NCBI RefSeq assembly: GCF_001885215.1
Contig: NZ_CP018091.1
Coordinates: forward strand, 1,426,001-1,490,000
Length of the DNA stretch: 64,000 bases
Reading direction: 5' to 3'
Source: Synechococcus sp. SynAce01
Lineage (GTDB): Bacteria; Cyanobacteriota; Cyanobacteriia; PCC-6307; Cyanobiaceae
In this document: positions 40,000 through 49,981 of the stretch, in pieces
Position numbering within the stretch: position 1 is the first letter of the stretch
Layout of the letters: each line of letters begins with the position of its first letter
Translations under genes and position numbers: made by a program
Notes under the pieces: model-generated
What the model saw: the letters and a program-made list of their open reading frames with translations, nothing else
What the model was told of the DNA's origin: nothing
The model's database searches: none

Positions 40000-40347
40000 A
40001 TGGCTCGCGTCAAGAGGGGCAACGTTGCCCGCAAGCGCCGCATCAAGGTTTTAAGACTGGCCCGCGGCTTTCAGGGCAGCGGCAGCAAGTTGTTCCGTAC
40101 CGCCAACCAGCGGGTGATGAAGGCCCTGTGCAATGCCTACAGGGATCGCCGCCGCCGCAAGCGTGACTTCCGCCGCCTCTGGATTGCCCGCATCAATGCG
40201 GCGGCACGCCTGAATGGCCTCAGCTACAGCCGCCTGATCGGTGGGCTCAAGCGGGCCGATGTGCAGCTGAACCGCAAGATGTTGGCCCAGCTGGCTGTGG
40301 CCGATCCCGCCAGCTTCGCCAGTGTCGTTGGCGCAGCCAATCGCTGA
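40000..40347 (+). CDS. rplT: 50S ribosomal protein L20
   Basis: 115 aa. It has [24 protein letters not shown], the [21 protein letters not shown] block and [10 protein letters not shown]. It is an early-assembly protein of the large subunit. It lies between rpmI and a Ycf37-like gene. Confidence 0.98.
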   Translation: MARVKRGNVARKRRIKVLRLARGFQGSGSKLFRTANQRVMKALCNAYRDRRRRKRDFRRLWIARINAAARLNGLSYSRLIGGLKRADVQLNRKMLAQLAVADPASFASVVGAANR

Positions 40348-40370
40348 TTCACCCTGAACCGGGAGGCCCC

Positions 40371-41030
40371 ATGGACATGCTCCTGCCTCAGGCTTACCTG
40401 ATTGGACTGATCGTCCTGTTGGGTGCCGCTGCTGTGCTGATCGGCTTCCAGTTGGTGCGGGTGCGCCGGGATGAAGCCACCCTCTCCCGGCTGGAAGGGA
40501 AAGGAAAGGAAGCGAGCCAGGATCCGGCCACTCTCTATGAACTGGCTTCGGTGCAACTGCGCAAGCGGATGTATGCCCAGGCCGTCGCCTCCTTGCAACT
40601 GGCCCTGAAGCGCTCAGCCGGTGAGCCCGATGAGGCCCAGGCCCTGATGCAGAACGCTCTGGGCTTCTCACTGGCCGCCCAGAACAACTTCAGTACGGCC
40701 ACCCGTCACTACAAGGCGGCCCTGCAGGCCAAGCCTGATTATCCCGTTGCGCTCAATAACCTGGGCTATGCCCTTGAGCGTCAGAGCAAACCGGACGAGG
40801 CGCGGCAGGCGTACCAGCAGGCTCTTGTTCTCGACCCCGGCAACAAAACAACGGCCAAACGACTCAAACTGCTTGATCGCCGCAACCCTCAGGACGCTGT
40901 CGATCCCGCTCCCAGCAGTGGGGCAGGCATGAAGAAGGCGTCGTCAGTTGTGAGCAAACCATCGCCATCCTCGGCGAAGAAACGCAAACCGCCTTCTGGA
41001 AAGCCGCCGTCTGGCAAGAAAGTGGCCTGA
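40371..41030 (+). CDS. Ycf37-like TPR membrane protein
   Basis: 219 aa. One N-terminal membrane helix (LIGLIVLLGAAAVLIGFQL) is followed by three TPR units: LYELASVQLRKRMYAQAVASLQ; NALGFSLAAQNNFSTATRHYKAAL; and ALNNLGYALERQSKPDEARQAYQQAL. A basic Pro/Ser/Lys-rich tail follows. One helix plus three TPRs resembles Ycf37, a thylakoid protein implicated in photosystem I assembly. Assignment rests on pattern recall, so a different TPR protein is possible. It is 23 bases after rplT. Confidence 0.65.
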   Translation: MDMLLPQAYLIGLIVLLGAAAVLIGFQLVRVRRDEATLSRLEGKGKEASQDPATLYELASVQLRKRMYAQAVASLQLALKRSAGEPDEAQALMQNALGFSLAAQNNFSTATRHYKAALQAKPDYPVALNNLGYALERQSKPDEARQAYQQALVLDPGNKTTAKRLKLLDRRNPQDAVDPAPSSGAGMKKASSVVSKPSPSSAKKRKPPSGKPPSGKKVA

Positions 41031-41085
41031 CGTCTTCAGGAATTGCCTGCGGATTCAGAAGAGCTCTGCGGAACCTTGCTTCGCC

Positions 41086-41709
41086 TCACCACAGACCTCG
41101 GATCGCTCCAGGAGATTGGTTGCCCAGCGGCGCTTGGTTGGCTGGTCCAGCCCCTTGCAGTGGTGACAGCACCAGCCGTCCGCCGGGATTGGTCAGCCTG
41201 GGTGCATTCCAGCCGCTCAAGCTCAACCCCTCCAGGCCGAGAAAGTCACCACCGGGCTCCAGGCCGGTGCTGAGATTGTCGATCAGGGGCAGCAGCTCAA
41301 ATTGATCCGACTTGGCATTGAGATTGCCCTGCACGGCCGTCGTGACGGATCCGATCGTCATCGCGCCGCGCAGATCAACGATCTGCCCGATGGCGGTGAG
41401 CGTGTCGAGCCGCAGCTCCACCGGCACAGGGGTGGCCGAGCCGAAAGCCTGATAACTGCCCCCCCAGCGGCGGGGTAGTTGCTCAACCAGTTGCAGGGCG
41501 CGGAGGCTGGGATCGAAGGTTTCAACCGAGCCGAAGTCAGTTTGGAACGATTCGACCGTGTTGGGATTCGGCGGGTTGAAGGGCACCATCGAGCCGATCG
41601 GAACCGGCGTGGCGGCGAGCAGCAGCGGAAGGACCAGGGACAAGGGGCTGACCAAGCTTTGATCAAGATTAAGGGCCAGCGCCAAGGTCAGCTGCGCTGA
41701 TGAAGCCAC
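41086..41709 (-). CDS. Hypothetical exported protein next to thiG
   Basis: About 207 aa from a GTG at 41709. The same frame stays open further upstream, but that part is antisense to thiG. The N-terminus has a long hydrophobic run ([20 protein letters not shown]) suggesting a signal peptide or anchor. The mature part has [39 protein letters not shown] and [23 protein letters not shown]. This looks like a small beta-rich domain of a cyanobacterial family, but no function is recognised. It is divergent from thiG. Confidence 0.65.
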   Translation of the reverse strand: MASSAQLTLALALNLDQSLVSPLSLVLPLLLAATPVPIGSMVPFNPPNPNTVESFQTDFGSVETFDPSLRALQLVEQLPRRWGGSYQAFGSATPVPVELRLDTLTAIGQIVDLRGAMTIGSVTTAVQGNLNAKSDQFELLPLIDNLSTGLEPGGDFLGLEGLSLSGWNAPRLTNPGGRLVLSPLQGAGPANQAPLGNQSPGAIRGLW

Positions 41710-41752
41710 GCGCTGCCGGAGCAGCTGCCTGAGGCCCGGTGGCCTGATCCCG

Positions 41753-42697
41753 ATGGACCCCGCCCACGCCTGCGACCTTAAAGTTGCTGATTCATCCGCA
41801 GCGGCAACCGTGGCCGAATCGGAAATCCTGGCTAGACGCGAAGCAGTTGCTGTGCCGGAAACAGTGTCTGCAACGGATCCAGCCGCATGCGACAGCCTGA
41901 TGATCGGTGGCCGGCGCTTCGGCAGCCGGCTGATGACCGGAACCGGCAAGTACCCCAGCCTCAGCGTCATGCGGGCCAGCCTGGCGGCGAGCCGCTGCGA
42001 GATCGTCACCGTGGCGGTGCGCCGGGTGCAGAGCTCAGCTCCGGGCCATGGCGGCTTGATCGAGGCCATCGACTGGAGTGCGATCTGGATGTTGCCCAAC
42101 ACCGCAGGCTGTGCCACCGCCGAAGAGGCCGTGCGGGTGGCGCGGCTCGGCCGGGAGCTGGCCAGGCTGGTCGGTCAGGAAGATAACAACTTTGTGAAGC
42201 TGGAGGTGATCCCGGAGGGGCGCCACTTGCTCCCCGATCCCTTCGGCACGCTCCAGGCGGCCGAGCAGCTTGTGGCCGAGGGCTTCACCGTGCTCCCGTA
42301 CATCAATGCCGATCCGCTTCTGGCCAAACGGCTTGAAGAGGCCGGTTGTGCCACGGTCATGCCGCTGGCCTCACCGATCGGCTCCGCCCAGGGGATCCGC
42401 AATGCCGCCAATATCGCCCTGATCATCGAAAGCGCCGGGGTTCCGGTGGTGGTGGATGCGGGCATCGGCGTTCCCAGCGAAGCGGCCCAGGCCATGGAGA
42501 TGGGTGCCGATGCCCTGTTGATCAACAGCGCCATCGCCCTGGCCGGTGACCCTGCCGCGATGGCTGAGGCCATGGCCATGGCCACAGAGGCTGGTCGGAT
42601 CGCCTGGCGGGCTGGCCGCTTGCCCTTGCGCCAGGAGGCTCGGGCCAGTTCTCCCGTTCAGGGGCTGGTCGGCCAGGCGGGCGGGCGGAGCGCATGA
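41753..42697 (+). CDS. thiG: Thiazole synthase
   Basis: 314 aa, longer than usual by about 47 N-terminal residues of low complexity. It builds the thiazole phosphate of thiamine from deoxyxylulose phosphate, dehydroglycine and the ThiS thiocarboxylate. The Schiff-base lysine is K149 in NNFVKLEVI. Other signatures are [33 protein letters not shown] and [31 protein letters not shown]. thiL at the right end of the window acts later in the same pathway. Confidence 0.97.
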   Translation: MDPAHACDLKVADSSAAATVAESEILARREAVAVPETVSATDPAACDSLMIGGRRFGSRLMTGTGKYPSLSVMRASLAASRCEIVTVAVRRVQSSAPGHGGLIEAIDWSAIWMLPNTAGCATAEEAVRVARLGRELARLVGQEDNNFVKLEVIPEGRHLLPDPFGTLQAAEQLVAEGFTVLPYINADPLLAKRLEEAGCATVMPLASPIGSAQGIRNAANIALIIESAGVPVVVDAGIGVPSEAAQAMEMGADALLINSAIALAGDPAAMAEAMAMATEAGRIAWRAGRLPLRQEARASSPVQGLVGQAGGRSA

Positions 42698-42769
42698 ACT
42701 TCCCCCCGAGCATGCCGATCCGCCAACGACGCGTGCTTACTCTTGCCCTCTCTTCAGGGGGGTTCTGCG

Positions 42770-42937
42770 ATGTCGGTGACACGGGAAGACGGCGGCCGCC
42801 TGAATGCCTTTGCCAAGGAGCCCCCGATCCAGGTGGTGGTCCCCGGTGGTGGCCTCAGCCGCCCCACGCTCCTGTTGCTGATCGGTGGGTCCTTGCTGGT
42901 GCTGGCGATGCTGGCTGTGGCTGTGGGGATCAGCTGA
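42770..42937 (+). CDS. Small single-helix protein, Psb34-like
   Basis: 55 aa from the ATG at 42770; an in-frame start 27 bases upstream is less likely. The N-terminal EDGGRLNAFAKEPPIQVV is followed by one membrane helix near the C-terminus (TLLLLIGGSLLVLAMLAVAVGIS). A GGRLN-FA-EP motif plus one C-terminal helix matches my recollection of Psb34 (Ssl1498 type), a photosystem II assembly factor in cyanobacteria. It sits between thiG and sqdB. Family assignment is tentative; being a real small membrane protein is more certain. Confidence 0.6.
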   Translation: MSVTREDGGRLNAFAKEPPIQVVVPGGGLSRPTLLLLIGGSLLVLAMLAVAVGIS

Positions 42938-43021
42938 ACGGGCCGGGCCCCGGCGGAGGCGCTGAATGCCTGTAGTAGCTTGCCAACAGGGAGCATTCGC
43001 TCGTTCAGCAGGAGTTCAGAC

Positions 43022-44218
43022 GTGAAGGTTCTCGTTCTCGGTGGCGATGGCTTCTGCGGCTGGCCGTGCGCGGTGAATCTGGCCGATGGCGGCCACGAGG
43101 TGGTGATCGTCGACAATCTCAGCCGTCGCAAGATCGACATCGATCTCGGCGTTGAGTCGCTCACCCCGATCGCCAACCTGCAGGACCGCCTGCGGGCCTG
43201 GGAGGAAACCGGCGGCCAGCCCATTCGCTTTGTGCCGCTCGACATCGCCCAGAACTACGAGGGCCTGCTGGAGTTGCTGCGCCAGGAGCGGCCCGAAGCG
43301 GTGGTGCATTTCGCCGAGCAGCGCGCCGCGCCTTACTCGATGAAATCCAGCGCCACCAAGCGCTATACCGTCGACAACAACGTCAACGGCACCCACAACC
43401 TGCTCTGCGCCATCGTCGAGAGCGGCCTGGATGTGCACATTGTCCACCTCGGCACGATGGGGGTGTACGGCTACGGCTCCCACCGCGGCGCCACGATTCC
43501 CGAGGGCTACCTCACCGTTGAGGTTCCCCAGCCCGATGGCACCCGGTTCCGCGAGAAGATTCTCCACCCCACCGATCCGGGCAGCGTCTATCACATGACC
43601 AAGACGCTCGACCAATTGCTGTTCTTCTATTACAACAAGAACGACAACATCCGTGTCACCGATCTCCATCAGGGGATCGTCTGGGGCACCAATACCGATC
43701 TCACTGACCGCGATCCCCGGCTGGTCAACCGCTTCGATTACGACGGCGACTACGGCACGGTGCTCAACCGTTTCCTGATGCAGGCCGCGATCGGCTATCC
43801 GCTCACCGTCCACGGCACCGGTGGTCAGACCCGCGCCTTCATTCACATCCGCGATTCAGTCAAGTGTGTGGAGCTGGCCGTCGCCAACCCGCCCAAATCT
43901 GGCGAAAAGGTCCGGATCTACAACCAGATGACCGAAAGCCACAAGGTCAAGGATCTGGCCGAGAAGGTGGCCGCCGTCACCGGCGCCAAGGTGAGCCATC
44001 TGCCCAACCCACGCAAGGAAGCGATCGAGAACGATCTGATCGTCGATAACCGCTGCCTGATTGAGCTGGGCCTCAAACCCACCACCCTGGAAGATGGTCT
44101 GCTGGCCGAAGTGGTCGATGTGGCCCGCCGCTGGGCTGACCGCTGCGATCGCTCCCGAATCCCCTGCGTTTCCGCCTGGACCTCCTCCCAGGCGCTGGCC
44201 GTCGAGGCCAAGGTCTGA
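43022..44218 (+). CDS. sqdB: UDP-sulfoquinovose synthase
   Basis: 398 aa from a GTG at 43022. It forms UDP-sulfoquinovose from UDP-glucose and sulfite. The Rossmann motif is VLVLGGDGFCGWP. The catalytic region has HLGTMGVYGYGSH and GSVYHMTKTLDQ (Thr, Tyr and Lys of the SDR triad), followed by DLHQGIVWGTNT and GQTRAFIHIRD. It is followed 23 bases later by sqdX, the next enzyme of sulfolipid synthesis. Confidence 0.97.
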   Translation: MKVLVLGGDGFCGWPCAVNLADGGHEVVIVDNLSRRKIDIDLGVESLTPIANLQDRLRAWEETGGQPIRFVPLDIAQNYEGLLELLRQERPEAVVHFAEQRAAPYSMKSSATKRYTVDNNVNGTHNLLCAIVESGLDVHIVHLGTMGVYGYGSHRGATIPEGYLTVEVPQPDGTRFREKILHPTDPGSVYHMTKTLDQLLFFYYNKNDNIRVTDLHQGIVWGTNTDLTDRDPRLVNRFDYDGDYGTVLNRFLMQAAIGYPLTVHGTGGQTRAFIHIRDSVKCVELAVANPPKSGEKVRIYNQMTESHKVKDLAEKVAAVTGAKVSHLPNPRKEAIENDLIVDNRCLIELGLKPTTLEDGLLAEVVDVARRWADRCDRSRIPCVSAWTSSQALAVEAKV

Positions 44219-44241
44219 ACCCGCCAAGACCTCACCTGGAC

Positions 44242-45387
44242 ATGCGGCCCCCCTTGAAGATCGTCTTTTTCACCGAAACCTTCCTGCCCAAGGTCGACGG
44301 GATCGTCACCAGGCTCACCAAGACGGTCGAGCATCTGGTGGCGGCGGGCGAGGACGTGCTGGTGTTCTGCCCTGAAGGGGGTCCAGACACCTACATGGGC
44401 GCCCGGGTGATCGGCGTTCCGGCCATGCCCCTGCCGCTCTACCCCGAGCTCAAACTGGCGCTGCCACGGCCGGCGGTTGCCGAAGCCCTGGAGGCGTTCG
44501 CGCCGGATCTGGTCCATGTCGTCAATCCAGCCGTCCTCGGGCTGGGCGGCATCTGGCTGGCCAAGTCGCGCCAGATCCCTCTGGTGGCCAGCTATCACAC
44601 CCATCTGCCCAAGTACCTCGAGCACTACGGCGTCGGCCTGCTGGAGCCCTTGCTCTGGGAACTGCTCAAAGCCGCCCACAACCAGGCCGAGCTCAACCTC
44701 TGCACCTCCACGGCGATGGTTGAGGAGCTCAGCCAGCGGGGCATCCAGCACACCGCCCTCTGGCAGCGGGGCGTTGACACCGAACTGTTCCGGCCGGAGC
44801 TGCGCAATCCCGGCATGCGCCGCACCCTAATGGGGCAGCACGCCGACAGTGACAGCCTGCTGCTCTATGTCGGCCGACTCTCGGCCGAAAAACAGATCGA
44901 GCGGATTCGGCCCGTGCTCGATGCCATGCCCCAGGCCCGTCTGGCGCTAGTCGGTGACGGCCCCCATCGCCAACAGCTCGAAAAGGTGTTTGCCGGCAGC
45001 GCCACCACGTTCCTCGGCTACATGGCCGGTGAAGAGCTGGCCAGCGCCTATGCCAGTGCCGATGCTTTCCTGTTCCCCTCCAGCACCGAAACCCTGGGGC
45101 TGGTGCTGCTGGAGGCCATGGCGGCGGGTTGCCCGGTGGTGGGCGCCAACCGCGGCGGCATCCCGGACATCGTTACCGATGGGGTCAACGGTTGTCTCTA
45201 TGACCCCGATGAGCCCAGCAGCCTGGCGTCGGCAACAGCCCGCCTGCTGGCCAGCCCGCAGCGTCGCGAGGAATTGCGGCTGGCCGCCCGCTCAGAAGCG
45301 GAGCGCTGGGGCTGGGCGGCCGCCACCGACCAGCTGCGCGGCTTCTACCGGCAGGTTTCCAGGCCGAAGCTGCAGTTGGTGGGCTGA
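44242..45387 (+). CDS. sqdX: Sulfoquinovosyltransferase (SqdX)
   Basis: 381 aa GT4 enzyme that transfers sulfoquinovose to diacylglycerol, giving the thylakoid sulfolipid SQDG. It begins KIVFFTETFLPKVDGIVTRL. It has SYHTHLPKYLEHYG, LWQRGVDTELF, LYVGRLSAEKQIE, and the donor motif FPSSTETLGLVLLEAMAAGCPVVGA. The position directly after sqdB supports the assignment. It is convergent with mrdA, 16 bases apart. Confidence 0.95.
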   Translation: MRPPLKIVFFTETFLPKVDGIVTRLTKTVEHLVAAGEDVLVFCPEGGPDTYMGARVIGVPAMPLPLYPELKLALPRPAVAEALEAFAPDLVHVVNPAVLGLGGIWLAKSRQIPLVASYHTHLPKYLEHYGVGLLEPLLWELLKAAHNQAELNLCTSTAMVEELSQRGIQHTALWQRGVDTELFRPELRNPGMRRTLMGQHADSDSLLLYVGRLSAEKQIERIRPVLDAMPQARLALVGDGPHRQQLEKVFAGSATTFLGYMAGEELASAYASADAFLFPSSTETLGLVLLEAMAAGCPVVGANRGGIPDIVTDGVNGCLYDPDEPSSLASATARLLASPQRREELRLAARSEAERWGWAAATDQLRGFYRQVSRPKLQLVG

Positions 45388-45403
45388 TCGGCGGCTGGCC
45401 CGA

Positions 45404-47185
45404 TCAGTTGCTGGCAGGCGTTAGTGGGCGGATTTCGTTGCTGGGCGGTGTGGACTTGAACCAGGTGGTCATCAGGGCCTTGACCATCGGCGCCGCCACG
45501 GTGCCCCCGTAGCCCCCACTGTTTTCCCCGAAGGCAATGATCACCAGTTCGGGCTTGTCGGCCGGCGCATAGCCGCCGAACCAGGAGTGGTCCTGCCGGG
45601 GTGGGTCTTCGGCGGTGCCGGTTTTGCCTGCCACCGGCGGCAGGCCGGGGATGTTCAGCAGGGTGGCGGTGCCGCTGGTGACCACCTGACGCAGGCTTTG
45701 TCGCAGCACCTTCAAGGTGGAGGGCTTGAGCCCCAGGTTCTCGCGAGAGCTTGGACCCTCCACCAGATGGGGCGTGACCAGCCAGCCGCCGTTGGCGATC
45801 GCGGCGTAGAGACGGGCCATCTGCAACGGTGTCACCGAGACCGCGCCCTGGCCGATCGAGGAGGTGATCGTGTCAACGGAGGTCCACCTCTCCTTGAGCG
45901 TCTCCAGCTTCCAGGCGGGATCCCCCAGCAGGCCAGCGCTCTCCTCCTCATCGAGCTCGATCCCGGTGGGGCTGCCGAAGCCCAGCCGCCGGGCGGCCTT
46001 GAACAGGTCTTCGGCCCCCAGTTGCAGGCTGAGCCGGTAAAAGAAGCTGTTGCTGCTCACGGCCATGGCAAAGGCGAAGCCGATGCTGCCGTAACTACCG
46101 TGATCGGCATAGCACTGGCCGTCAAAGCAGAAAGACTTGGAGGTGAGAATCTTGGAGTCGGGGTGGAAGCGACCCGATTCCAGCGCGGCCAGGGCCGTGA
46201 TCACCTTGAAGGTGCTGGCGGGCGGAAAGGCCCGCAGCACCCGGTTCAGCATGGGCGCTTCGGGTCTGTTGAGTTCGTTCCACTCGGCGGTGGTCGGACC
46301 CTTCGAGAACATGTTGGGATCAAAGTTCGGGCGACTGGCCATCGCCAGGATGGCTCCGGTCTGGGGATCCATCGCCACGATCGCCCCCTTTTTCACCCCA
46401 TCGAGGGCCTTCTCCGCAGCCCGTTGCAGTTCCAGATCCAGGGTGAGATTGAGATCCTTCCCGGATCGGGCCTGCTTGTCGCCCAGCACCCGCTGCACCT
46501 CCCCTGCCGCATTCACCTCCAGCTGCTGACCGCCCCACTCACCACGCAGGTGGGACTCGAACACCCGCTCCAGGCCGCTGCGGCCGATGCGGTCCTGAAC
46601 CCGGTAGCCCTCGCGGGCCAGGCGGCCGTATTCCTCCTCGTTGATGCTGCTGGTGTAGCCGAGCAGATGGGACGCCAGCGTTCCATTCGGGTAGGAACGC
46701 AGGTAGTCGACGTCGATGTTGATGCCGTCGAAGGCGGTTCCCTGCTCCTTGAAACGCAGCACCTGGACGCTGCTGAGTGGTCCGGCCAGCGGAATTCGAT
46801 AGCCGTCGCCGCTACCGGCGTTGCGCCGCTTCTGCTCCAGCTCGCCGACGGACACATCCAGCACGGCGGCGAGCCGATCGCGCAGCGATAGCCAGCGTTC
46901 CTCGGTGACCACCCGGGGTAGGAGGTAGAGGTTGTAGCTGAGGAGGTTGGTGGCCAGCACCTCGCCGTTGCGATCCAGCAGGCGGCCCCGCATCGGGTGG
47001 CGGGGCAGCAGCCGGATCCGGTTCTGATCGGCCATCTCCCGGTTCTCCTGGCCGTGGACCAGCTGGAGCCAGGCCAAGCGGCCGCCGATCGCTGTGGCGA
47101 CCAGAAGAACCAGGCCCAGCAGCCAGGCCGGTTGGTGGCGCATCCCCGCCTGGCGTGACCCGCCAGCCAGCAAGCCGATGGCCAT
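45404..47185 (-). CDS. mrdA: Penicillin-binding protein 2 (transpeptidase)
   Basis: 593 aa class B PBP. One N-terminal membrane anchor (WLLGLVLLVATAIGGRLAWLQL) precedes the dimerisation domain (RGRLLDRNGEVLATN). The transpeptidase motifs are S324-TFK (active serine), S377-S-N and K521-TGT. It cross-links peptidoglycan during elongation. It lies 5 bases after a small gene of unknown function on the same strand. Confidence 0.95.
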   Translation of the reverse strand: MAIGLLAGGSRQAGMRHQPAWLLGLVLLVATAIGGRLAWLQLVHGQENREMADQNRIRLLPRHPMRGRLLDRNGEVLATNLLSYNLYLLPRVVTEERWLSLRDRLAAVLDVSVGELEQKRRNAGSGDGYRIPLAGPLSSVQVLRFKEQGTAFDGINIDVDYLRSYPNGTLASHLLGYTSSINEEEYGRLAREGYRVQDRIGRSGLERVFESHLRGEWGGQQLEVNAAGEVQRVLGDKQARSGKDLNLTLDLELQRAAEKALDGVKKGAIVAMDPQTGAILAMASRPNFDPNMFSKGPTTAEWNELNRPEAPMLNRVLRAFPPASTFKVITALAALESGRFHPDSKILTSKSFCFDGQCYADHGSYGSIGFAFAMAVSSNSFFYRLSLQLGAEDLFKAARRLGFGSPTGIELDEEESAGLLGDPAWKLETLKERWTSVDTITSSIGQGAVSVTPLQMARLYAAIANGGWLVTPHLVEGPSSRENLGLKPSTLKVLRQSLRQVVTSGTATLLNIPGLPPVAGKTGTAEDPPRQDHSWFGGYAPADKPELVIIAFGENSGGYGGTVAAPMVKALMTTWFKSTPPSNEIRPLTPASN

Positions 47186-47190
47186 GGCCT

Positions 47191-47580
47191 TCAGGCCTCA
47201 AGCCGTTGATCCAGCAAGGCCAGCCGTGCGGTGATCCCGGCCAGCGCCCCGTGCAGGGCTTCACGATCGGCGTTGAGGTCGCCCTCGCCCGGGCCGGCTG
47301 GGCTGGTGGTCACCGCTTCACTGACTGGGATGTCACGCACCTCCACCTTCATCACCGGATTTCCCAATCCCGGCTGGATCTGATCGAGGCTCTCGCGCAC
47401 GGCCTGTGCGGCGGGATCTCCCTCCTGTTTGAGCCGGGCGAGGGGATCGGTCGAACCGGTGAAGGCATCCACCACCTGGCGGGGGCCGCCACGGCGGGCC
47501 CGCTCGACGACAGCCATTCCCACCGGCAGCAGATCCTGCATCAAGGAGAGCCTCAGGGCATCGAGGGGATCAGTGGCCAT
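47191..47580 (-). CDS. Hypothetical protein upstream of mrdA
   Basis: 129 aa. It is soluble and acidic, with MATDPLDALRLSLMQDLLPVGMAVVERARRGG at the start and a C-terminal predicted helix (REALHGALAGITARLALLDQRLEA). There is no signal peptide or catalytic motif. The 5-base spacing to mrdA suggests an operon, so a cell-wall-related accessory role is possible but unproven. Confidence 0.7.
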   Translation of the reverse strand: MATDPLDALRLSLMQDLLPVGMAVVERARRGGPRQVVDAFTGSTDPLARLKQEGDPAAQAVRESLDQIQPGLGNPVMKVEVRDIPVSEAVTTSPAGPGEGDLNADREALHGALAGITARLALLDQRLEA

Positions 47581-47661
47581 GGCACGGGCAGCAGCGCGGC
47601 GCAGCAGGAAGAATGTCCTGTTGCAGATGTCCCAGTTTGCCGCCCTTCGGACCTGGGCTGC

Positions 47662-48279
47662 TCAGAGATTGCGTTCAATTCCTGGCTGGACCAGTCCGGG
47701 CCGGCAGAATTGCCTCGATCCCAGCCAGGATCCGGCCAGTGCCGAGAGCACCAGCAGGGTGGTGAGGGGCAGCAGGGCCTGGCGGGTTGTGTCCAGACCC
47801 AGCCATTCGCCCCAGCCACGCAACCAGCGCTCCCGATCAAAGCGACGCCGCTCCCTGCGTTCACCCTTGAGCCGTCGCCCCAAGGCCTTCTCCACCCAAC
47901 GCTCGAAGGAGCGCTTCTTGGTGACCGCCATCTTGCGCTCCACCTCGAGCAGATGGCCGGCACTCAGATCGGGGTTGAAGGTGCTGATCAGCTCGAGGGT
48001 CTTGAGAAACATCTCAACGGCCCCGTCCTTGAGTTGCCGTTCCTGATCGGACAACTCATCCCAGAGCAGTTCGGGGTAGAAACGGCTGCGGTTGGCCTGG
48101 ATCTGCTCCTCCGGGAGCTGACCTGGCTCGCGCAGCCAGCGGTCGGTATTGGCGTCGAAGCGCCTCCAATAGAGAAAGGGATTCAGGAAGATCGTCTTGG
48201 CGCCGAGCTGGATGCTGTCCTGCTGCAGGCGGCGCTGCAGCTGGGGATCCGGCTGGGTGGCGACGGTCACGGGAATCAC
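47662..48279 (-). CDS. Hypothetical protein with C-terminal membrane helix
   Basis: 205 aa. The N-terminal half has FLNPFLYWRRFDANTDRWLREPG and YPELLWDELSDQERQLKDGAVEMFLKTLELI. A strongly basic segment (KALGRRLKGERRERRRFDRERWLR) precedes one membrane helix (ALLPLTTLLVLSALAGSWLG) near the end. This is the layout of a tail-anchored cytoplasmic protein. No known family is recognised. It lies between guaA and the mrdA pair on the same strand. Confidence 0.75.
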   Translation of the reverse strand: MIPVTVATQPDPQLQRRLQQDSIQLGAKTIFLNPFLYWRRFDANTDRWLREPGQLPEEQIQANRSRFYPELLWDELSDQERQLKDGAVEMFLKTLELISTFNPDLSAGHLLEVERKMAVTKKRSFERWVEKALGRRLKGERRERRRFDRERWLRGWGEWLGLDTTRQALLPLTTLLVLSALAGSWLGSRQFCRPGLVQPGIERNL

Positions 48280-48351
48280 GCTGGTGCCCGATGGTATCGA
48301 AGCTGCCGGGGGCTTACCAGTGGAGAACGCGCGCTCTGGCGGCAGGTTTCC

Positions 48352-49950
48352 TCATTCCCACTCGATCGTGCCGGGCGGTTTGCTGGTGATGTCGAGCACC
48401 ACGCGGTTCACGCCCTTGACTTCGTTGACAATCCGGTTCGAGATCCGCTCCAGCAGGTCGTAGGGCAGCCTGGACCAGTCGGCAGTCATGCCGTCTTCGC
48501 TGGACACGCAACGCAGCACGATCGGATAGGCATAGGTGCGCTTGTCGCCCATCACCCCAACGCTGCGCACCGGCAGCAGCACGGCGAACGCCTGCCAGAT
48601 CTCGTGATATAACCCCGCCTCCTGCACTTCCTCACGCACGATCAGATCGGCGTCCCGCAGGAGGTTGAGTTTCTCAGCGCTCACCTCACCGAGGATGCGG
48701 ATCGCCAGGCCGGGGCCAGGGAAGGGATGTCGGCGGACGATCTCCTCGGGCAGGCCCAGGCTGCGGCCCACCTTGCGCACCTCATCTTTGAACAGGCGGC
48801 GCAGCGGCTCCACCAGCTTGAACTGCAGATCCTTGGGCAGGCCGCCCACGTTGTGGTGGCTCTTGATCTTCACCGCCACCCGTTCACCGGTGTTGGGGTC
48901 CACGCCCGTTCCAGCCGATTCGATCACATCGGGGTAAAGCGTGCCCTGGGCGAGGAAATCGAAGGGACCGAGGCGCTTGCTTTCCTCCTCGAACACCCGG
49001 ATGAATTCAGCGCCGATGATCTTGCGCTTGTCTTCGGGATCGCTGATGCCGTCGAGCTTGTCGAGGAAGCGATCGCGGGCGTTGATGTATTCGACGCGAA
49101 TGTGGAATTGATGGTCGAAGAACTCAGTGAGGAATTCAGGTTCCCCCTTGCGCATGAACCCCTGGTCGATGAACATGCAGGTGAGCTTGTCGCCGATGGC
49201 CTTGTGCAGCAGGAACGCCAGAGTGGATGAATCCACCCCTCCAGACAGGGCCAGCAGCACGCGCTTATCACCAACCCGTTCGCGAACATCGGCGAGGGCT
49301 TCATCGATGAAGGCTTCTGTGGTCCAATCAGGCTGGCAGCCACAGATCTCGTACACGAAGTTGCGGATCAGCGTCATGCCTCCGCTGGAGTGAATCACCT
49401 CCGGATGAAACTGAACGCCGTAAAGATGGCGCCGGTGATCAGCGATCACCGCCTCTGGCGTGTTGGCGGTGTGGGCCAGTCGCACGAAACCCGCGGGCAT
49501 GGTGGTGACCGAATCGCCATGGCTCATCCACATCGTGGAGCCATCGACCACGTTGCTGAGCAGACTGTTCGGATCGTCCACGAGCAGAGGCGCCTTGCCG
49601 TATTCGCCCCGTCCGGCTGCTTCCACAGCCCCACCGAAGTGCTGCACCATCAACTGCATGCCGTAGCAGACACCGAGGATCGGAATGCCGAGATCCCAGA
49701 GGCCGGGATCGCAGAGCGGTGCCCCCTCGGCATAGACGGAGTTGGGCCCACCGCTGAGGATGATTCCCTTCGGGGCAATTTGGCGTAATTCTTCAACGCT
49801 GGTGCTGTAGCCCATCACCAGCGAGTACACCTCCGTTTCCCGCACCCGGCGGGCAATCAGCTCGGAATACTGCGAGCCGAAGTCGAGGATGACGATGGCT
49901 GGATGGCGCTTGGATTCCGGTTGTTCAGAGGATTGTGAAGCGTTCGACAT
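48352..49950 (-). CDS. guaA: GMP synthase (glutamine-hydrolysing)
   Basis: 532 aa from the ATG at 49950 (a start 30 bases upstream is less likely). The glutaminase triad is C95 in GVCYGMQ, with H182 and E184 in FHPEV. The ATP-pyrophosphatase P-loop is LSGGVDSS (235-242), and the dimerisation domain has [13 protein letters not shown] and [13 protein letters not shown] at the end. It converts XMP to GMP. Confidence 0.98.
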   Translation of the reverse strand: MSNASQSSEQPESKRHPAIVILDFGSQYSELIARRVRETEVYSLVMGYSTSVEELRQIAPKGIILSGGPNSVYAEGAPLCDPGLWDLGIPILGVCYGMQLMVQHFGGAVEAAGRGEYGKAPLLVDDPNSLLSNVVDGSTMWMSHGDSVTTMPAGFVRLAHTANTPEAVIADHRRHLYGVQFHPEVIHSSGGMTLIRNFVYEICGCQPDWTTEAFIDEALADVRERVGDKRVLLALSGGVDSSTLAFLLHKAIGDKLTCMFIDQGFMRKGEPEFLTEFFDHQFHIRVEYINARDRFLDKLDGISDPEDKRKIIGAEFIRVFEEESKRLGPFDFLAQGTLYPDVIESAGTGVDPNTGERVAVKIKSHHNVGGLPKDLQFKLVEPLRRLFKDEVRKVGRSLGLPEEIVRRHPFPGPGLAIRILGEVSAEKLNLLRDADLIVREEVQEAGLYHEIWQAFAVLLPVRSVGVMGDKRTYAYPIVLRCVSSEDGMTADWSRLPYDLLERISNRIVNEVKGVNRVVLDITSKPPGTIEWE

Positions 49951-49981
49951 ACGACCGTTGCGGCGGCCAGGCCCTTTCAAT

